Source of the DNA: Halichondria panicea
Lineage: Eukaryota > Porifera > Demospongiae > Suberitida > Halichondriidae
NCBI RefSeq assembly: GCF_963675165.1
Contig: NC_087386.1
Location: forward strand, 5,777,566 to 5,841,565
Direction of reading: 5' to 3'
DNA length: 64,000 nucleotides
Of the stretch, positions 35,053-47,310 are shown piece after piece (position 1 is the first letter of the stretch; each line of letters starts with the position of its first letter). The position numbers and the translations under genes were made by a program. The notes below the pieces were generated by a model that saw only the letters and a list, made by a program, of their open reading frames with translations, did no database searches and was not told where the DNA came from.

Positions 35053-35919
35053 TTATATAGGTGCTTGATTCTCAATCACATCTTGAGATAGGAATCCCAC
35101 TTGTAGTAGATAAGAGATGACAGCATGATGATCACATGACACAGCTGTAGAGGAAATACAATCACGAATATAATTATAAGGAATTCAAAAAAAGACAATA
35201 ATTATTACCGCGAATAAATCTAATAACCAGCTCAACTTCTATAGCTATAGGGTATAATATGTTTCCTCGATCACCATCATTAATGCAAATACAAAAAGAT
35301 CTCCAAGGTTACCATAGATACTCAGCCAAACTGACTTCCCTCACTATTCAGTAGAGGGAGCATTGGACTCAAACAAAGATCTACAAACAGACAGCTAGCT
35401 TCAACATGTATTAACACACAAGCACCCTCTGTAAAGGAATACTCCATCTCTCACCATAATGAAGAGGTGTCTGATTGTCTGTGTCCTCAATATTAACATC
35501 TGCTCCCCTCTTCACAAGTAGTTTCACCATGTTCAGGTTGCCACGGTCACAGGCCCAGTGAAGAAGACCCATCCCCTGTATCATGAAATGCATCCGGATA
35601 ATTATACATGTGCAAGTATGTGTACAGCATTCTACAATTAGCATTAGTCTCAAACATTCAACACGCTCAGTTAGTTCAAATTATACAGCAATTTTCTTAT
35701 AATTTGAGAGTCTTTTCAGAATGTGTATATCAACTATATAACTATTTTGGCACATAATTACAGGAATGAACTATATTATAACATTATTAACCTGTCTACT
35801 CACCTCTTGGTCAGTTTGATTGACATTGGTGTCAGAGTGTAGAGATCGTAATTTCTTTTCATTCCCCTCCTTACACCAGTCGAACATTGTCTTCTTGTCG
35901 TCAGTTAGTGCCTCCTCTG
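35053..35919 (-). CDS. ACBD6-like C-terminal part (open copy), joined to a FATP pseudogene
   Basis: The - strand exon ending at 35804 encodes EEALTDDKKTMFDWCKEGNE, 35575-35455 encodes LLHWACDRGNLNMVKLLVKR, then GADVNIEDTDNQTPLHY, and 35144-35053 encodes VSCDHHAVISYLLQV with a stop. These match the linker and two ankyrin repeats of ACBD6 (FDYCKEGN, LLHWACDRG, ALHYA), a protein that binds long-chain acyl-CoA. The N-terminal acyl-CoA-binding domain is absent. Upstream the frame continues into FATP sequence after one TGA at ~35920. The last exon has a net 33-nt in-frame deletion in the loop of its ankyrin repeat. All visible junction phases fit, so this is the only copy that could still be translated. 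Confidence 0.55.
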
Positions 35920-37410
35920 TGTCTCATCCAGCCAGAGTGCTTCCCTGCATGACCAGAGTCCCCACAATGGCAGCCATTCCAGTACACCCCTCGTTACCAG
36001 GCACCTCAACACCGTACACCACCACATCCGTCAACTTCAACACAGTAGCAATACGAGTCTCAACCTCTGCCGTGGATACGTTCTCCCCCTTCCAACAAAA
36101 CGTGTCCCCAGATCGATCACACAAATACACCCAACCTTCCTCGTCAATGCGCATTATGTCTCCAGTTCTGAAAAAAGCATCTCCTGCTTTGAAACAATTC
36201 CTAAGAATTTTTTTGTCGAGTTTTCTTTGTTTCGATATCCGTAGAAGGGAGAGACTTTAGTAATCTCAAACAGTTTCACCAGGTTCGCTCACACCACACT
36301 CGACACAGAAACCATTCTCATCTCTTAGGTAATCACCAGTCTCCGGATGAAGCTTCAGGATAGTGACGTTTTGAAGGGACGGTACAAACAGTGGGAGAGC
36401 TCCAACAGATTCCTGGCTTGTTGTCAATGTTGATGATACCAAAGTTGCCCTCAGTAGAGCCATAAAACTCGATAATATGATCCACTTCAAATCATTTCTG
36501 GAACTCCAGCCACAGCTCTTTTCTGAGTCCTGCAGTGATGATTAGACGTAATTTGTGTTGTGTGTCAGTGGGTTGAGAGGGTTGGGCCAACACGTAGCGA
36601 TTCAACTCCCCAATCGTGCACACCATCTGCACAGTGGGGGAGTAAGTGGATATAAATGAAGTGATGTCACCCGTACACAGTGATACATAGCTCAAGTTGT
36701 GTAGTGAAAGCAAAGGCAAGAATAGCTGAAAGCATAACAACACGTACTATTAATGTAAGTGGGTCAGCCCCAGTCAATTAGCCAACTCACAGTGCAGTTG
36801 TACTTTGCACTATCGGTACAAAAGTGTTTGGCAGAGAACTTTTTCCTAATGACAAGAGTGGCTCCTGTGTAGATCATAGGCCCTCCACTGTGTGCGAGGC
36901 CGTGGGAATGGTAGAGGGGCAGGACAGAGTACACACAGTCACTGTCAGTCACTCCTCCGGCAATCCCCAAAGAAAGTAGGAGAACAAAACAATCTGTGAG
37001 AGAGAGGGACGGGATTAGTACACTCTGATACTCAAGATGTGTGTGTGTGAGGTATCTAGTGGTGGGGTAGCTGAGATAATAAGGTACAATTCTGTACACA
37101 ATAATAACAGACTGAAATGATAAAATCCACAGATATATGCAGCTAGCTAGCTAGATGGCCGTTGAAAGGTACGTGACTTAGAAGATCTGACGCCTCTCAG
37201 ATCGATCCAGACACATGAGAGTAGTGAGAATGATATCTTAGCCAGCTGATGGAGGTATCTATTGTAGGGTGGGAGGGTACTCACACTTACCATGAATTGT
37301 GTTGCCTATACAGTAGGTCTTTAGATTTTCCATTCGCCATGGTCCAAGACACATCATGCAAGTCCTAGTATTTATGTGTGTGATTTGGTAAAGATCATTA
37401 AGCCTCTGAA
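35920..37410 (-). pseudogene. FATP/SLC27-type acyl-CoA synthetase pseudogene
   Basis: This is the most complete FATP copy: exon 36993-36791 (LPLYHSHG; KKFSAKHF), then an intronless run from 36626 down to ~35920 with GELNRYVLAQPS, LRLIITAGLRKELW, IEFYGSTEGNFG, RTGDIMRIDEEGWVYLCDRS, GDTFCWKGENVSTAEV and YGVEVPGNEG. FATPs activate very-long-chain fatty acids to acyl-CoA at ER or plasma membranes. It is disabled: TGA after LEFQK (CGA expected), a 1-nt shift just after NKPG, a shift between SEPGET and the FEITKVSPFYGY segment, a 7- instead of 8-base A run near 36210, and loss of the C-terminus. The 3' end runs in frame into ACBD6-like sequence after one TGA. Confidence 0.75.
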
Positions 37411-37544
37411 ATACACCGCGGTTACTGAATACCAATTATTTGGGCATGCGCAGTAGGAGTATGTGTCATATTATGACCAATGAACACAAAGAAAATTAAT
37501 ACTCCCCTTTTTCGAGTTATTACACTTTCCAGATTGTGGCAATG

Positions 37545-38423
37545 TATGGAACGCCGTTTGCGACAAAATTCAGGCAGAATGTGATAGGCGTGTGCATCCA
37601 ATATAAAATCGATTTTTGAAGATCGATTTTTAATAATCGATTTTTTACAGTTGATTTTCGATTTACACGTGAACGATCTGTGACAATCGATCTGATAATC
37701 GATTTTTGATAATCGATTACAAAAATCGCGATACTAGCCTCAAATCCAGGCCGATTAAAATGGATTCAAGACTACAGTTAGGCCGCCCTTGAAACTCAGA
37801 ACATGCACAAACTACTCCTTCTCCGCGGCCTGGAATCAAAGCTTGGCTTGGTTAGCTATCTCACATGATAGACTACATTGCAAAAGCGAAACATTATTGT
37901 TTTTTGCGAAACATTATTGTTTTTTGGAACCATTAAAAAGAAGGCCCATAAGTCACAGTAAAAATCATTAATTTTAGAACTGTTCAGTTGATACTATTTT
38001 ATTTAGTTCCTTCGTGCACTCATTTTTGTATGCTTTCTCGCCAGCACTGTTTTATTTGGCCATCTTGTGTGTGCTTAGAGAGCTGAGAAAGAGTTTGGTG
38101 ATTCCAGATAGAATAGAAGTCATGAATAGTGGCTTCTTCAATGCAAAATTTCTCTAAGGATAGTCTCACGTGATACAGCTTTAGACAGGGCCCCCCCAGC
38201 CCACCTCAGAGCAGTTCTAAAATAGATTATCAAAAATCGATTTATCAAAAATCGAATTTCAAAAATCGATTATCATATCGATTGTCAAAGATCGTTCACA
38301 TGTAAATCGAAAATCAACTGTAAAAAATCGATTATTAAAAATCGATCTTCAAAAATCGATTTTATATTGGATGCACACGCCTATCACATTCCGCCTGAAT
38401 TTTGTCGCAAACGGCGTTCCATA
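37545..38423. mobile_element. Nested 879-bp MITE with TATGGAACGCC termini
   Basis: Inverted ends TATGGAACGCCGTTTGCG and CGCAAACGGCGTTCCATA extend ~190 bp with repeated ATCGATTTTT blocks. The flanking 6-bp direct repeat is GCAATG (37539-37544, 38424-38429). The empty site is preserved in the opposite terminal repeat of the giant element (48568-48573, complement). Superfamily unknown. It has no coding sequence. Confidence 0.8.
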
Positions 38424-38699
38424 GCAATGGACTCTGATGAATGGACCAACGGTAGATTACGTCATGAGGAGGCTGAGAGCCTGCAGGGTGGGTGGGGCTC
38501 ACACACACAAGCCCCATGCAGTATGCACACGTACACAGTACAGTGCTAGACGCTCAAGTATCCACTGCAGCATGTAGACTAGATCTACTGTTGATTGAAG
38601 CATAGATAGTAGAAGAAGTAAGGGAGTAGTCTCTCGAAACATGTCTGTCGATTCCTCTACTATATATCTATAATTGAAGCAACAATTTAAGAAAGGTAT

Positions 38700-40430
38700 G
38701 GAACAGCTGGTCCAGGTCTCCTTGGTGTCGTCCTTTCACTCCCTACACAAAGTACAAGTGTTTAAACATTTTCGGTATGGCTCCGTTGGTATCAGGTAAA
38801 CCTGAAAATGCATTCGTTGGTCCATTAAAGTTCCTATTTCAGTGGGTGGACCAACGGGCTGGTTAACAAGCAAGAAAATAGTTTACTTACATTGTACTTT
38901 GCATGCATTCTTTTTTATAGTCGTATCCGAGCTCATTTAAAAGCTTGGTGTCTTTGTTGGCATCAGGAAAACCTGCTCGTTAGTCCATACAGGAGGCCGT
39001 TTCTGGAAACTAGGTGGACCAACGGCCTGGACGACAAGTAAAAAAATAGTTCACGCACTTTGAATGCATGCACTTTGAATGCATTCTGTGTTCCCCAGTT
39101 TGGTGTGATTATGAGCTCATTTCAAAGCTTGGTGTCTCCGTTGGCATCATTATAAACTGGAAATCCTGCTTGTTGGTCTATGAGGTTTCCTGTTTCTGGA
39201 AACTGGATGGACCAACGGCCTGGACGACAAGTAAAAAAATAGTTCGCGCACTTTGAATGTATTCTTTTAATGTGTTCTCCAGTTTGGTGTGATTATGAGC
39301 TCATTTCAAAGCTTGGTGTCTCCGTTGGCATCATTATAAACTGGAAATCCTGCTTGTTGGTCTATGAGGTTTCCTGTTTCTGGAAACTGGATAGACCAAC
39401 GGCCTGGACGACAAGTAAAAAAATAGTTCGCACACTTTGAATGTATTCTTTTAATGTGTTCTCCAGTTTGGTGTGATTATGAGCTCATTTCAAAGCTTGG
39501 TGTCTCCGTTGCATCATTATAAACTGGAAATCCTGCTTGTTGGTCTATGAGGTTTCCTGTTTCTGGAAACTGGATGGACCAACGGCCTGGACGACAAGTA
39601 AAAAAATAGTTCGCACACTTAGAATGTATTCTTTTTAATGTGTTCTCCAGTTTGGTGTGAGCAAGCTTGCATGGTGTCTCCGTTGGCATCATTAAACTGG
39701 AAAACCTGCTCGTTGGTCCATATAAGGTTTCATGTTTCTGGAAACTGGGTGGACAATTAATGGCCTGAACGACAAGTAAGAAAATAGTTCACGCACTTTC
39801 TTTTAATGTGTTCCAGGTTGGTGTGAGCTTCAAAGCTTGCATGGTGTCTCCGTTGGCATCTTTAAACTAGAAAACCTGCTCATTGGTCCATAAGATTTCC
39901 TGCTTCTGGAAACTAGGTGGACCAACGGCCTGGACGACAAGTAAGAAATAGTTCACGCAGCTTGAATGCAATGTGTTCCAGGTTGGTGTCAGCTCATTTC
40001 AAAGCTTAGTGTCTCTTGTTTGCATCAATTAAGGAAACTAGGTGGACCAACGGCCTGGACGACAAGTAAGAAAATAGTTCACGCAGCTTGAGCATTCTTT
40101 TAATGTGTTCCTGCATAGTTGGTTGTCAGAGCTTGGTGGCTCTCCGTTGGCATCATGCAGTTATACTAATAAACCTGGACGTTGGCCCATAACCTTTTCT
40201 GTTTTGGAAACTGGGTGGACCAACAGCCTGGACGACACTGACAGGTAAGAAAATAGTTCATGCAGCTTAGCTTGCATTCATTCTTTTATAGGTGGGTATC
40301 AGCTCATTTCAAATGCTGCATGCATGGTGGCTTTGTTGGAAACTCGAAAACCTGTTCCCTGCATGGTCTATCAGAATATCATATCCAGCCGGAAATTGGA
40401 TAGACAACAGCCTATACGACAGGTAAGGTA
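38700..40430. repeat. Left subterminal tandem array (~180-bp unit)
   Basis: About nine or ten diverged units carry GGACCAACGGCCTGGACGAC, AAGTAARAAAATAGTTC, TCATTTCAAAGCTTGGTGTC and CGTTGGCATCAT. Spacing between equivalent GGAAACTGG motifs is ~183 bp in the best-preserved part (39198, 39382, 39564). The inverted counterpart is 47310-48200. Confidence 0.8.
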
Positions 40431-40439
40431 ATAAGTAAC

Positions 40440-41277
40440 ACACGACAGTCTGGTATGTACACTTTTACAGCTGTGATAATCACAATGATATCGACTAATT
40501 CAAGTCTATAATTATTAATTTTGTTTACACAATTTGTCAGACTACTGTCGTAAAAACTCATCATACAGCTGCATCTACAGACTCTATTATACATCAGACT
40601 GAATGAAAGCCTCACTGCGACTCTGTATATGCTGAAATCTACAATGACATTTAAGGATTCTGTTTCCGTGTAGAGTAAGGTATAAGTTGTCACACTGAAT
40701 TCACTTTCATATTGTGTTTATGAGAATTTCATTGTTCCCACGTATACATCATAGAGGCTGGCACGGGATTAATTCTTGTTGCTGTCAATCTCCCAAAGAA
40801 AACGTACATTATTATGCATGTGATTGAGTTTCTGGAGTCTAATTCGACCAGTACCTATACATGCATGTGAGCTCCTCATGGATGCATTATATTGTGTGAT
40901 AGGATTACATGTTTTGTTGGTCTGTCAAAAAGGTTATTACTAATGTGAGTACAATTTTCCTTTTCTGTAGTGTCTATGTTCTTGACTCCCAGTCGCCAAT
41001 TCTCTCACCTTTTACTGAGCAGGCAACATGCATGCACAAGACATTAATCAATTCTTAAGCATGTGCATTCGATCACCTGCAAAGATGGATATACAGTGTG
41101 TGAAGGTATAATTATAATTTATAATAATTTATAGAGTGCACATGCATGGGGTAATCATAAAAGTTAAATCATTGACTTGCTTAGTTGCCCCAAATGCAAT
41201 TTTTTTTGTCTTCTTGGATACTCCACGCACTCCTTGTTTCGTGATGGATTTTATTTCACGAATGTTTATTGTATTAG
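40440..41277. other. AT-rich interior of giant element, no clear gene
   Basis: A possible + strand exon after TTTTCTGTAG (about 40971) starts VYVLDSQSPILSPF, which would suit the DS strand of a C48 protease. Its frame then breaks near a GCATGCATGC run. Otherwise I see nothing. Confidence 0.3.
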
Positions 41278-41819
41278 GTGGCCGCTCAGGATGGAGTTGA
41301 ATGTGGCATTCATGTGATACACAATAATTATTATGACAATGGTCAAGGTACGTGATGGTATATGTAAAAGCATTCGTGAGTATTTACACTAACACAATTG
41401 ATCAGTTTTCTGGACTACCTGCATCAAAGCACCTGCAAAAGTCTGTAAACACTGCTGAATTACGTGGATTGATCCTGTTATCATGCTACTCCACTCAACA
41501 AAGGTAAAAAAAATGATTTTGGCTACTCCCTCATGTGTACCTATATACTGCAGCCAAAAGACATCTCACGGCATCAGAAGGAGTAAAAGGGTTGCTAATA
41601 CAGATCTGCAGGTGAGTACACCATGCATGCACACTGACACACACTCATGATTGTGTTCATGCATTCACAAACGTTGATTGCTATGTACTTATATAATGTG
41701 TATATGAGCATTCTTCACTGCATGCTGGTATATAAACTATACCGACATTGTCTACTATGCAATAGACTGATGATGATGCCAGTGTATCTGTTAAGAAGAC
41801 AGCAAAATCGAAGCCTTAA
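41278..41819 (+). pseudogene. C48/ULP1-like cysteine protease remnant, 3' exons
   Basis: Exon 41278-41347 encodes AAQDGVECGIHVIHNNYY, matching the Q-DG-x-x-CG active-site motif of ULP1/C48 proteases. Candidate following exons are 41406-41503, 41554-41611 (HGIRRSKRVANTDLQ) and 41766-41819, ending KKTAKSKP and TAA. The last three join in phase; the join from the active-site exon is out of frame, so decay or a wrong boundary is likely. The catalytic His exon was not found. Ulp1-like proteases accompany several large transposon families. Confidence 0.45.
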
Positions 41820-42142
41820 CTGCTAACATTAATTATATAGCTTGTAGTATAGCTCAGAATGTTTATTTACTATTGTATATAATTATGTGCAATAATATAG
41901 TTACTAGTTTCCCTCATATAGTTTCTCATCTGTTATTCCCCCATGCATATAATTATATGATTGTGTTGTGTGTAATTTCTTCAGTCACCCCTTATTGTAA
42001 CGCATGCATGATAAATCAGAACAAGTGACGCCACAATTTTAAATTTATATGGTTGTAAAAACAAAAAGTGCATGACAAGACCACCATGCATGTGAGTACA
42101 ATATACAATATTATACTTATAATTTTTCTGATTGTGATATAC

Positions 42143-45100
42143 CATAGATAAAATCCACAATGTGTGAGGAAATTTCTTTTATTCAGTGACGATTTGATTC
42201 TCTTCAAGCATGAATTGTTCTACCATCTGGCTGTTCAAGGCATCATATTGTCTATAGGTGCTCATTTTGTAAGCACATCCTGTATGATATATAAGTGCAT
42301 GGTAATTAAAATCATATAATTATACTTAACATACAATTATTATATACCTGAATGATTTGGCCAATGGAAACGATCTACTAGAAACCGACTGTGCCTGAAA
42401 AAGGAGGGCTCTCTATTCAAGCAGTATTGGTGCATGCATGCAGGTTGCAACTATTGTCGTATATGATGACTTCAGGTGCTGCAGATACAAGGGCATATAA
42501 TTATATTATTATGCAATTGCATGCCGGAAGAGTTCGTCCCGATATAGCATTTATACCTGATGAGAATCGTTCATATAAGATAGTGAAAGGAATGTTGGGG
42601 GATTCCTGAACTTCCATCAGTTGGAATCCATAGCAAATTCCTATACAATATTGATGCAAATTAGTGTACCATAATTATTACTAGAATTTTTGCGAGCATC
42701 AAACATTTGCGAATTTTGCGAGGGTTGATCAATAAAATCCGCAAAACCTAAATTATTACTAGTAAATACTTGCCAGAACACAATAGTTAGATAGCAAAGG
42801 GTCAAATTTTCTGCTGATTTGGCTCATTCGCAAAGGTTTTTCACCCGCAAAATATTCTAGTAATACGGTATGAGGCGTAATAATTATAATTATCATGCAT
42901 GCAGCATTACCATGCTGACAATACAGAGTAAATATCCCCGGTAGCAGTGATGGATGTCTTGAGCTTTTTTTTGTACATACAGAGGATTTAGAACTGTCAG
43001 CCTTATAAATCTTTTGTTTTCTTAGTGAAGGAAGCTTTGGAAAGTACGATATCATATCATCATCATTAATGTCAGTGTGCATGGTCACCAGTACTATAGA
43101 CTCTGTGAAGTCTTGCGTAAATGGGGCTAATGATAATTCCACAAGCCTTTTTAGTATAGGCTGAAATGCTTCAGTGGGGTAAGAAGGAAGACATTCAATT
43201 AAAGTGAACAGTACTGGAGCTTCCTTTTGTAGAAAGGCCATCTTTTTTGCATTTGACTTCAAGGAGCCAGAAGACTCCATTTCCTTTAGCATTTTGTGCA
43301 CTTCTTCTGTAGGTGGTACCAAAGCACACACAGGTGATGCTGAACTGAGAGCTTGCAGTAAATTAATCCAGTGCTTGCAACAGGAGACAGCTGTATCAGC
43401 CTCGTTGACTTCTTTAGCTATTGCGTGGTGATAAGTTTGACCAAACTTGGTGCGTGCAAATGTAGTAATTCTAGAAGAGAAGTGAATTCATGCTGGCTTA
43501 TACACTTCTTTGTAGTAAACATCTTCAGCTGCGTGCGTGTTGTCTTGTTGTTGATGTATATCCGATCATGGAAACTAGTGTTGAAAGAAAATAAATACAG
43601 TAACTTTTCAGCTGTCTGCATGATCCTAAACTTATCACAACAATAATTGCTGAATAAGTAAAACAGCTTTCGCCACACTGTATATATGATTACTATGATG
43701 AGAGGCACCTTCTAAAAATTGATTTCAAGTTTTGAATAAATCTGTGCATGCATGCTTGGCAAGGTATTTATTTTGTTTTAGCTCAGGGAGGACTATCATT
43801 ATATATATAATCATTATATACATGCAGTGTTTGATCACATGGGAAAATTTGCACTTATCTTCCAGTACAGCTGATATAGGGGATGAGGTTTTATGAACTC
43901 CAGAACCGTTGAGTTGGGACTTCCAGGGCATAAGGTCTTTTCTGAATGCTAAACTAGTAGCATCCATGACAACAATGGGTGGACAATCTCCACACGCAGT
44001 GCACTGAAATCCTACTTGATAATCAATGTCTAACGGGTCAAGAAAGGCATACCACGACAACCGATAGTGATTGTATGTAAACATATACTTAAACTGATCG
44101 CCGAATCCTGCATCTTCATGGTTTTTAACCAACACACAATACTGGGTATATATAGTTGTTCTGAAGAGGAAATGTATCGTTAATAGTCAAATTAATGCAC
44201 ACACATGCAACCTTCCCAAAAGGAATTGATGCATAAAACCTCGCAGAATTTAACTTCATAGGATACCAGGAACTTGCCCATATTCAATAATCCTACTAGT
44301 TGGCCATCAAATTCTTTACGTTTCTTACATCCTGAGCAATACCTAACATGCACTGTTTGGTCAATATAATAATTGTTATGGATTTATACTTCTAAAGCTA
44401 CCTACCATTCGCATTGATAACTGTATTGAACAGTATAATTTTGCTCCGTACAGATTCCTGCTTGTCTTCTTCATCTCGTGTAAGCGTACTGCACACTTTA
44501 CAATATGTGTCAACTGAGCCCAAAATAGAAGTGTTGTTTACAATGTTGAAGCGATCAGCTACAGTACATGCCAGTTGTTGAGACAATTCACTTGATAAAT
44601 TGAATGGTATACTGCTTGATGAAAGGGACCGATACTGATGCACGTGCACTTGTCTATTCTGCTGCACACTAGACAGATCTTTGCAATTTTATTGAGGCAG
44701 TCATGTTTATCCTCATCCGGGCTATTCAATGCTTTCTCGACAATGTCCGCATGTGAACTGTGCTGTTTATTGTATTTGCATGTACAACAGTACAGACCCC
44801 TTAATTGTTTATCATCAATACGAACTTGTACAACACCATGGCCACTATCAGCTCTTGTACATACCGCCTGCCCAATAGAGCATACAACCTGTAAATCATT
44901 ATAATTATATAGTTGTGATTGGAGACGTACATGCATGCACAATAGTGTCCAACTTACCTCTGTGCCAACATTTATACTGTAGGAGGTGTCCTCCTTGTGA
45001 GGTTCAATATTCAAAGTATACGAATGATCTGAATGGGTATGAGGATAATTCATAAATATTAGCTGTGCATGCACTTTTTTAGAAGACATGTACCTGATAA

Positions 45101-45800
45101 TTCTTGAGCTGATGTAATGTTGTGAATATTGTCAGTCTCTTGGATAATCAGTCTAGTTGCTTCGATGTGGATACATTCAGAGCCAACAATGCTTGTGAAT
45201 GCATCATATATATGGAATCAACCGAAGTGGAGCAGCTATTTAGTAAGTGGCCACGTGCACTATCACAACTGCACCAGTATACCCACTGTATACCATCACT
45301 GAAGTGCAACCCACAGCGTGAGACGAAAAGAAACTCCATGCTCTAGCTGTGAAGTTAATAGATCAACAGACCAACTACATGAATATAATTATACTTCATC
45401 TCTCTATAATTATATTATATGCATGCAATTATACGCACGAAAAAGATAATATACTTACATTCAAAGAGGAATCGATTCTATTGATTCCCTGTATAACAAA
45501 CGACCGGAGAGAGTTGTCCAATGAGTTGAAAGCACGCTGTTCATGTACACTGATGAGATATGCAGACAGCAATGGCACTGGAATTCCAGACGGCTCTGTT
45601 TCTGACTTTGAAACATTATCCTGCAATGGCATGATTGTAGAGATCTAATGTTTGAGTTTGTACAATTACCTGTACTTTGTATCCGGCTTGACTTAGTGTC
45701 ATATCATCAAAAGGCTCATTATGGCCCTCTTGGTCACTCCTGAATTGAGTTGACACGATTCCCTTTCCCTGAACAACTCGGTGCATTTTCTTGATCTGAC
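42143..45800 (-). pseudogene. KDZ/HMGXB3-like transposase gene, multiply frameshifted
   Basis: Exons in transcript order: 45800-45670, 45620-45459, ~45340-45108, 45028-44958, 44888-44406, 44342 to ~44170, 44160 to ~43860, 43574-42911, 42640-42557, 42478-42348 and 42279-42143. Recognisable pieces: RYCSGCKKRKEFDGQLVG, FQCTACGDCPPIVVMDATSL, SLLPGIFTLYCQHG, ICYGFQLMEVQESPNIPF, EVIIYDNSCNL, QYCLNREPSFFRHSRFLVDR, FHWPNH and KRIKSSLNKRNFLTHCGF. These are the Cys clusters and catalytic core of KDZ-superfamily transposases. Frame breaks are seen near 45.15, 44.67, 43.43, 42.43 (8 extra bases, CATGCATG) and 42.20 kb. It is therefore an inactive copy. Confidence 0.7.
42676..42865. mobile_element. ~190-bp TATTACTAG MITE inside the transposase intron
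   Basis: Ends TATTACTAGAATTTTTGCGA and GCAAAATATTCTAGTAATA are inverted repeats. It sits between two transposase exons. Related copies lie at 59931-60119 and 62954-63132. TA edges suggest a Tc1/mariner-type MITE. Confidence 0.6.
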
Positions 45801-47310
45801 CTACAAATTGAACGATATTATAATAAACGATATAATACACACTTGGGATTAATTTACTTCTTCGTGATCACTTAGCAATAGGTTGTGGATGGTACCGTAT
45901 ATTGGAGGATAGTTCTTTCTACTGCAAACTGCGAATGCATAATTCGCAATCGAAATAAACGCAAAGAAAGAGCATGCGCATGCATTTCGCAATAGCAATC
46001 AGGCTTGCATGTACATGCATCAATATATCGAATACCCCGCATTCATACCCATATAGATTTATACATAATTATGCTTTAATTCTCTTACTAGGGTAGTGTT
46101 TCCTCTTCTTCTTTAACTTGTTTGAGCAAAATGAATATTTATCTTCGTTAGCCTCTCGAATCCGTTTCCATGAGTGGCTTATAACTAGATCATAGGCCTT
46201 CTATAATTGATGACGTGTTTTATTGCCACGAGTGCATTTGTACATAGCACATGCACAATGATAGCTATACATTATTATAGCGACTCACTACATCAGTGTT
46301 GCAGATGTTGCATGAATGAATAGGAATCACCCATGCAGTGATACCCAACCAATTATACTGATTACTCATATACATGTCATTGGATACAATATATATATAA
46401 ATATATACATGGGTATATATATTACTATATAATAATTATAATATACTCATGCATGGCAAATATCGTCATGGTCAATGTTGCTAGATTAAAAAAACCGATT
46501 CAGGATCATAGGCCTTCTATAATTGATGACGATATGATTGATGGATGTTATAGAGGTCCGGGATAATTATATTTATTGTTCACCCAAAAATAGCAATATA
46601 TATAGATAGGAGAAGTATAAATTTCAGCCCCACTACGCCCCGTGTATGTATATATGTCGGGGTTTAGTGGGGATTTGATTTGCATCAATATCCTGGGAGC
46701 CTGGGTGAAATCAAATCGCCTCTTTCCCTCCCATATACCCCCACTTAATAACCTCAGGATTTGACTACTGCATGATACACGCGTGCATGTGCTATACACT
46801 TCTCTGCATGGATATTGCTGTTGTAAGTTTGTATACTAAGGAACTCAAATTCTCACCCTATATATCCCGCACCTCAGGGTTACCAAAACCCCACTATGTC
46901 CTACAGGGAGAGGGGGGGCAGTGGGGACTGACATGGATCGGTGCATAATTCACTTGTGCATGGTATCACTATTTTTATATATTATAGATCTAGGACTGAG
47001 GCTCAGTATCACTGTTGCTCACCGAGAATTCAAAGTCATCTTGTTCATTGCCTGTGGCAGCCTGCTCTTCATTACATTATACAGCCTAAGTCTAGAATTA
47101 AGCTGATGTACATATTCAGAAAGATCAGAGTTCATTAGATGTCATAATCGAACCGCAGCCAGGTTTAAATCAACCACATCAAATAGCAAAGTTTATGCAA
47201 CAACACCCACACACACATATTCAAAAGATGTGCTGTCTAACCACAGGATGTCAGGTCCCACACTGAGGCAGCATGCACTGTATGTAATAGTAGTCAACAA
47301 CTGGAGAAAC
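45801..47310. other. AT-rich 5' side of the transposase gene, no supported gene
   Basis: Contains runs of CATGCATG and TATATA. A short inverted-repeat stretch around 46640-46740 involves AGTGGGG-type and AAATCAAATC motifs. Open frames here have no recognisable similarity or splice support. Confidence 0.3.

Noticed and set aside
37518-37545. Target-site duplication of the giant element
   Set aside because: I compared 8-bp flanks for several possible ends and found no convincing direct repeat, so no duplication is claimed.
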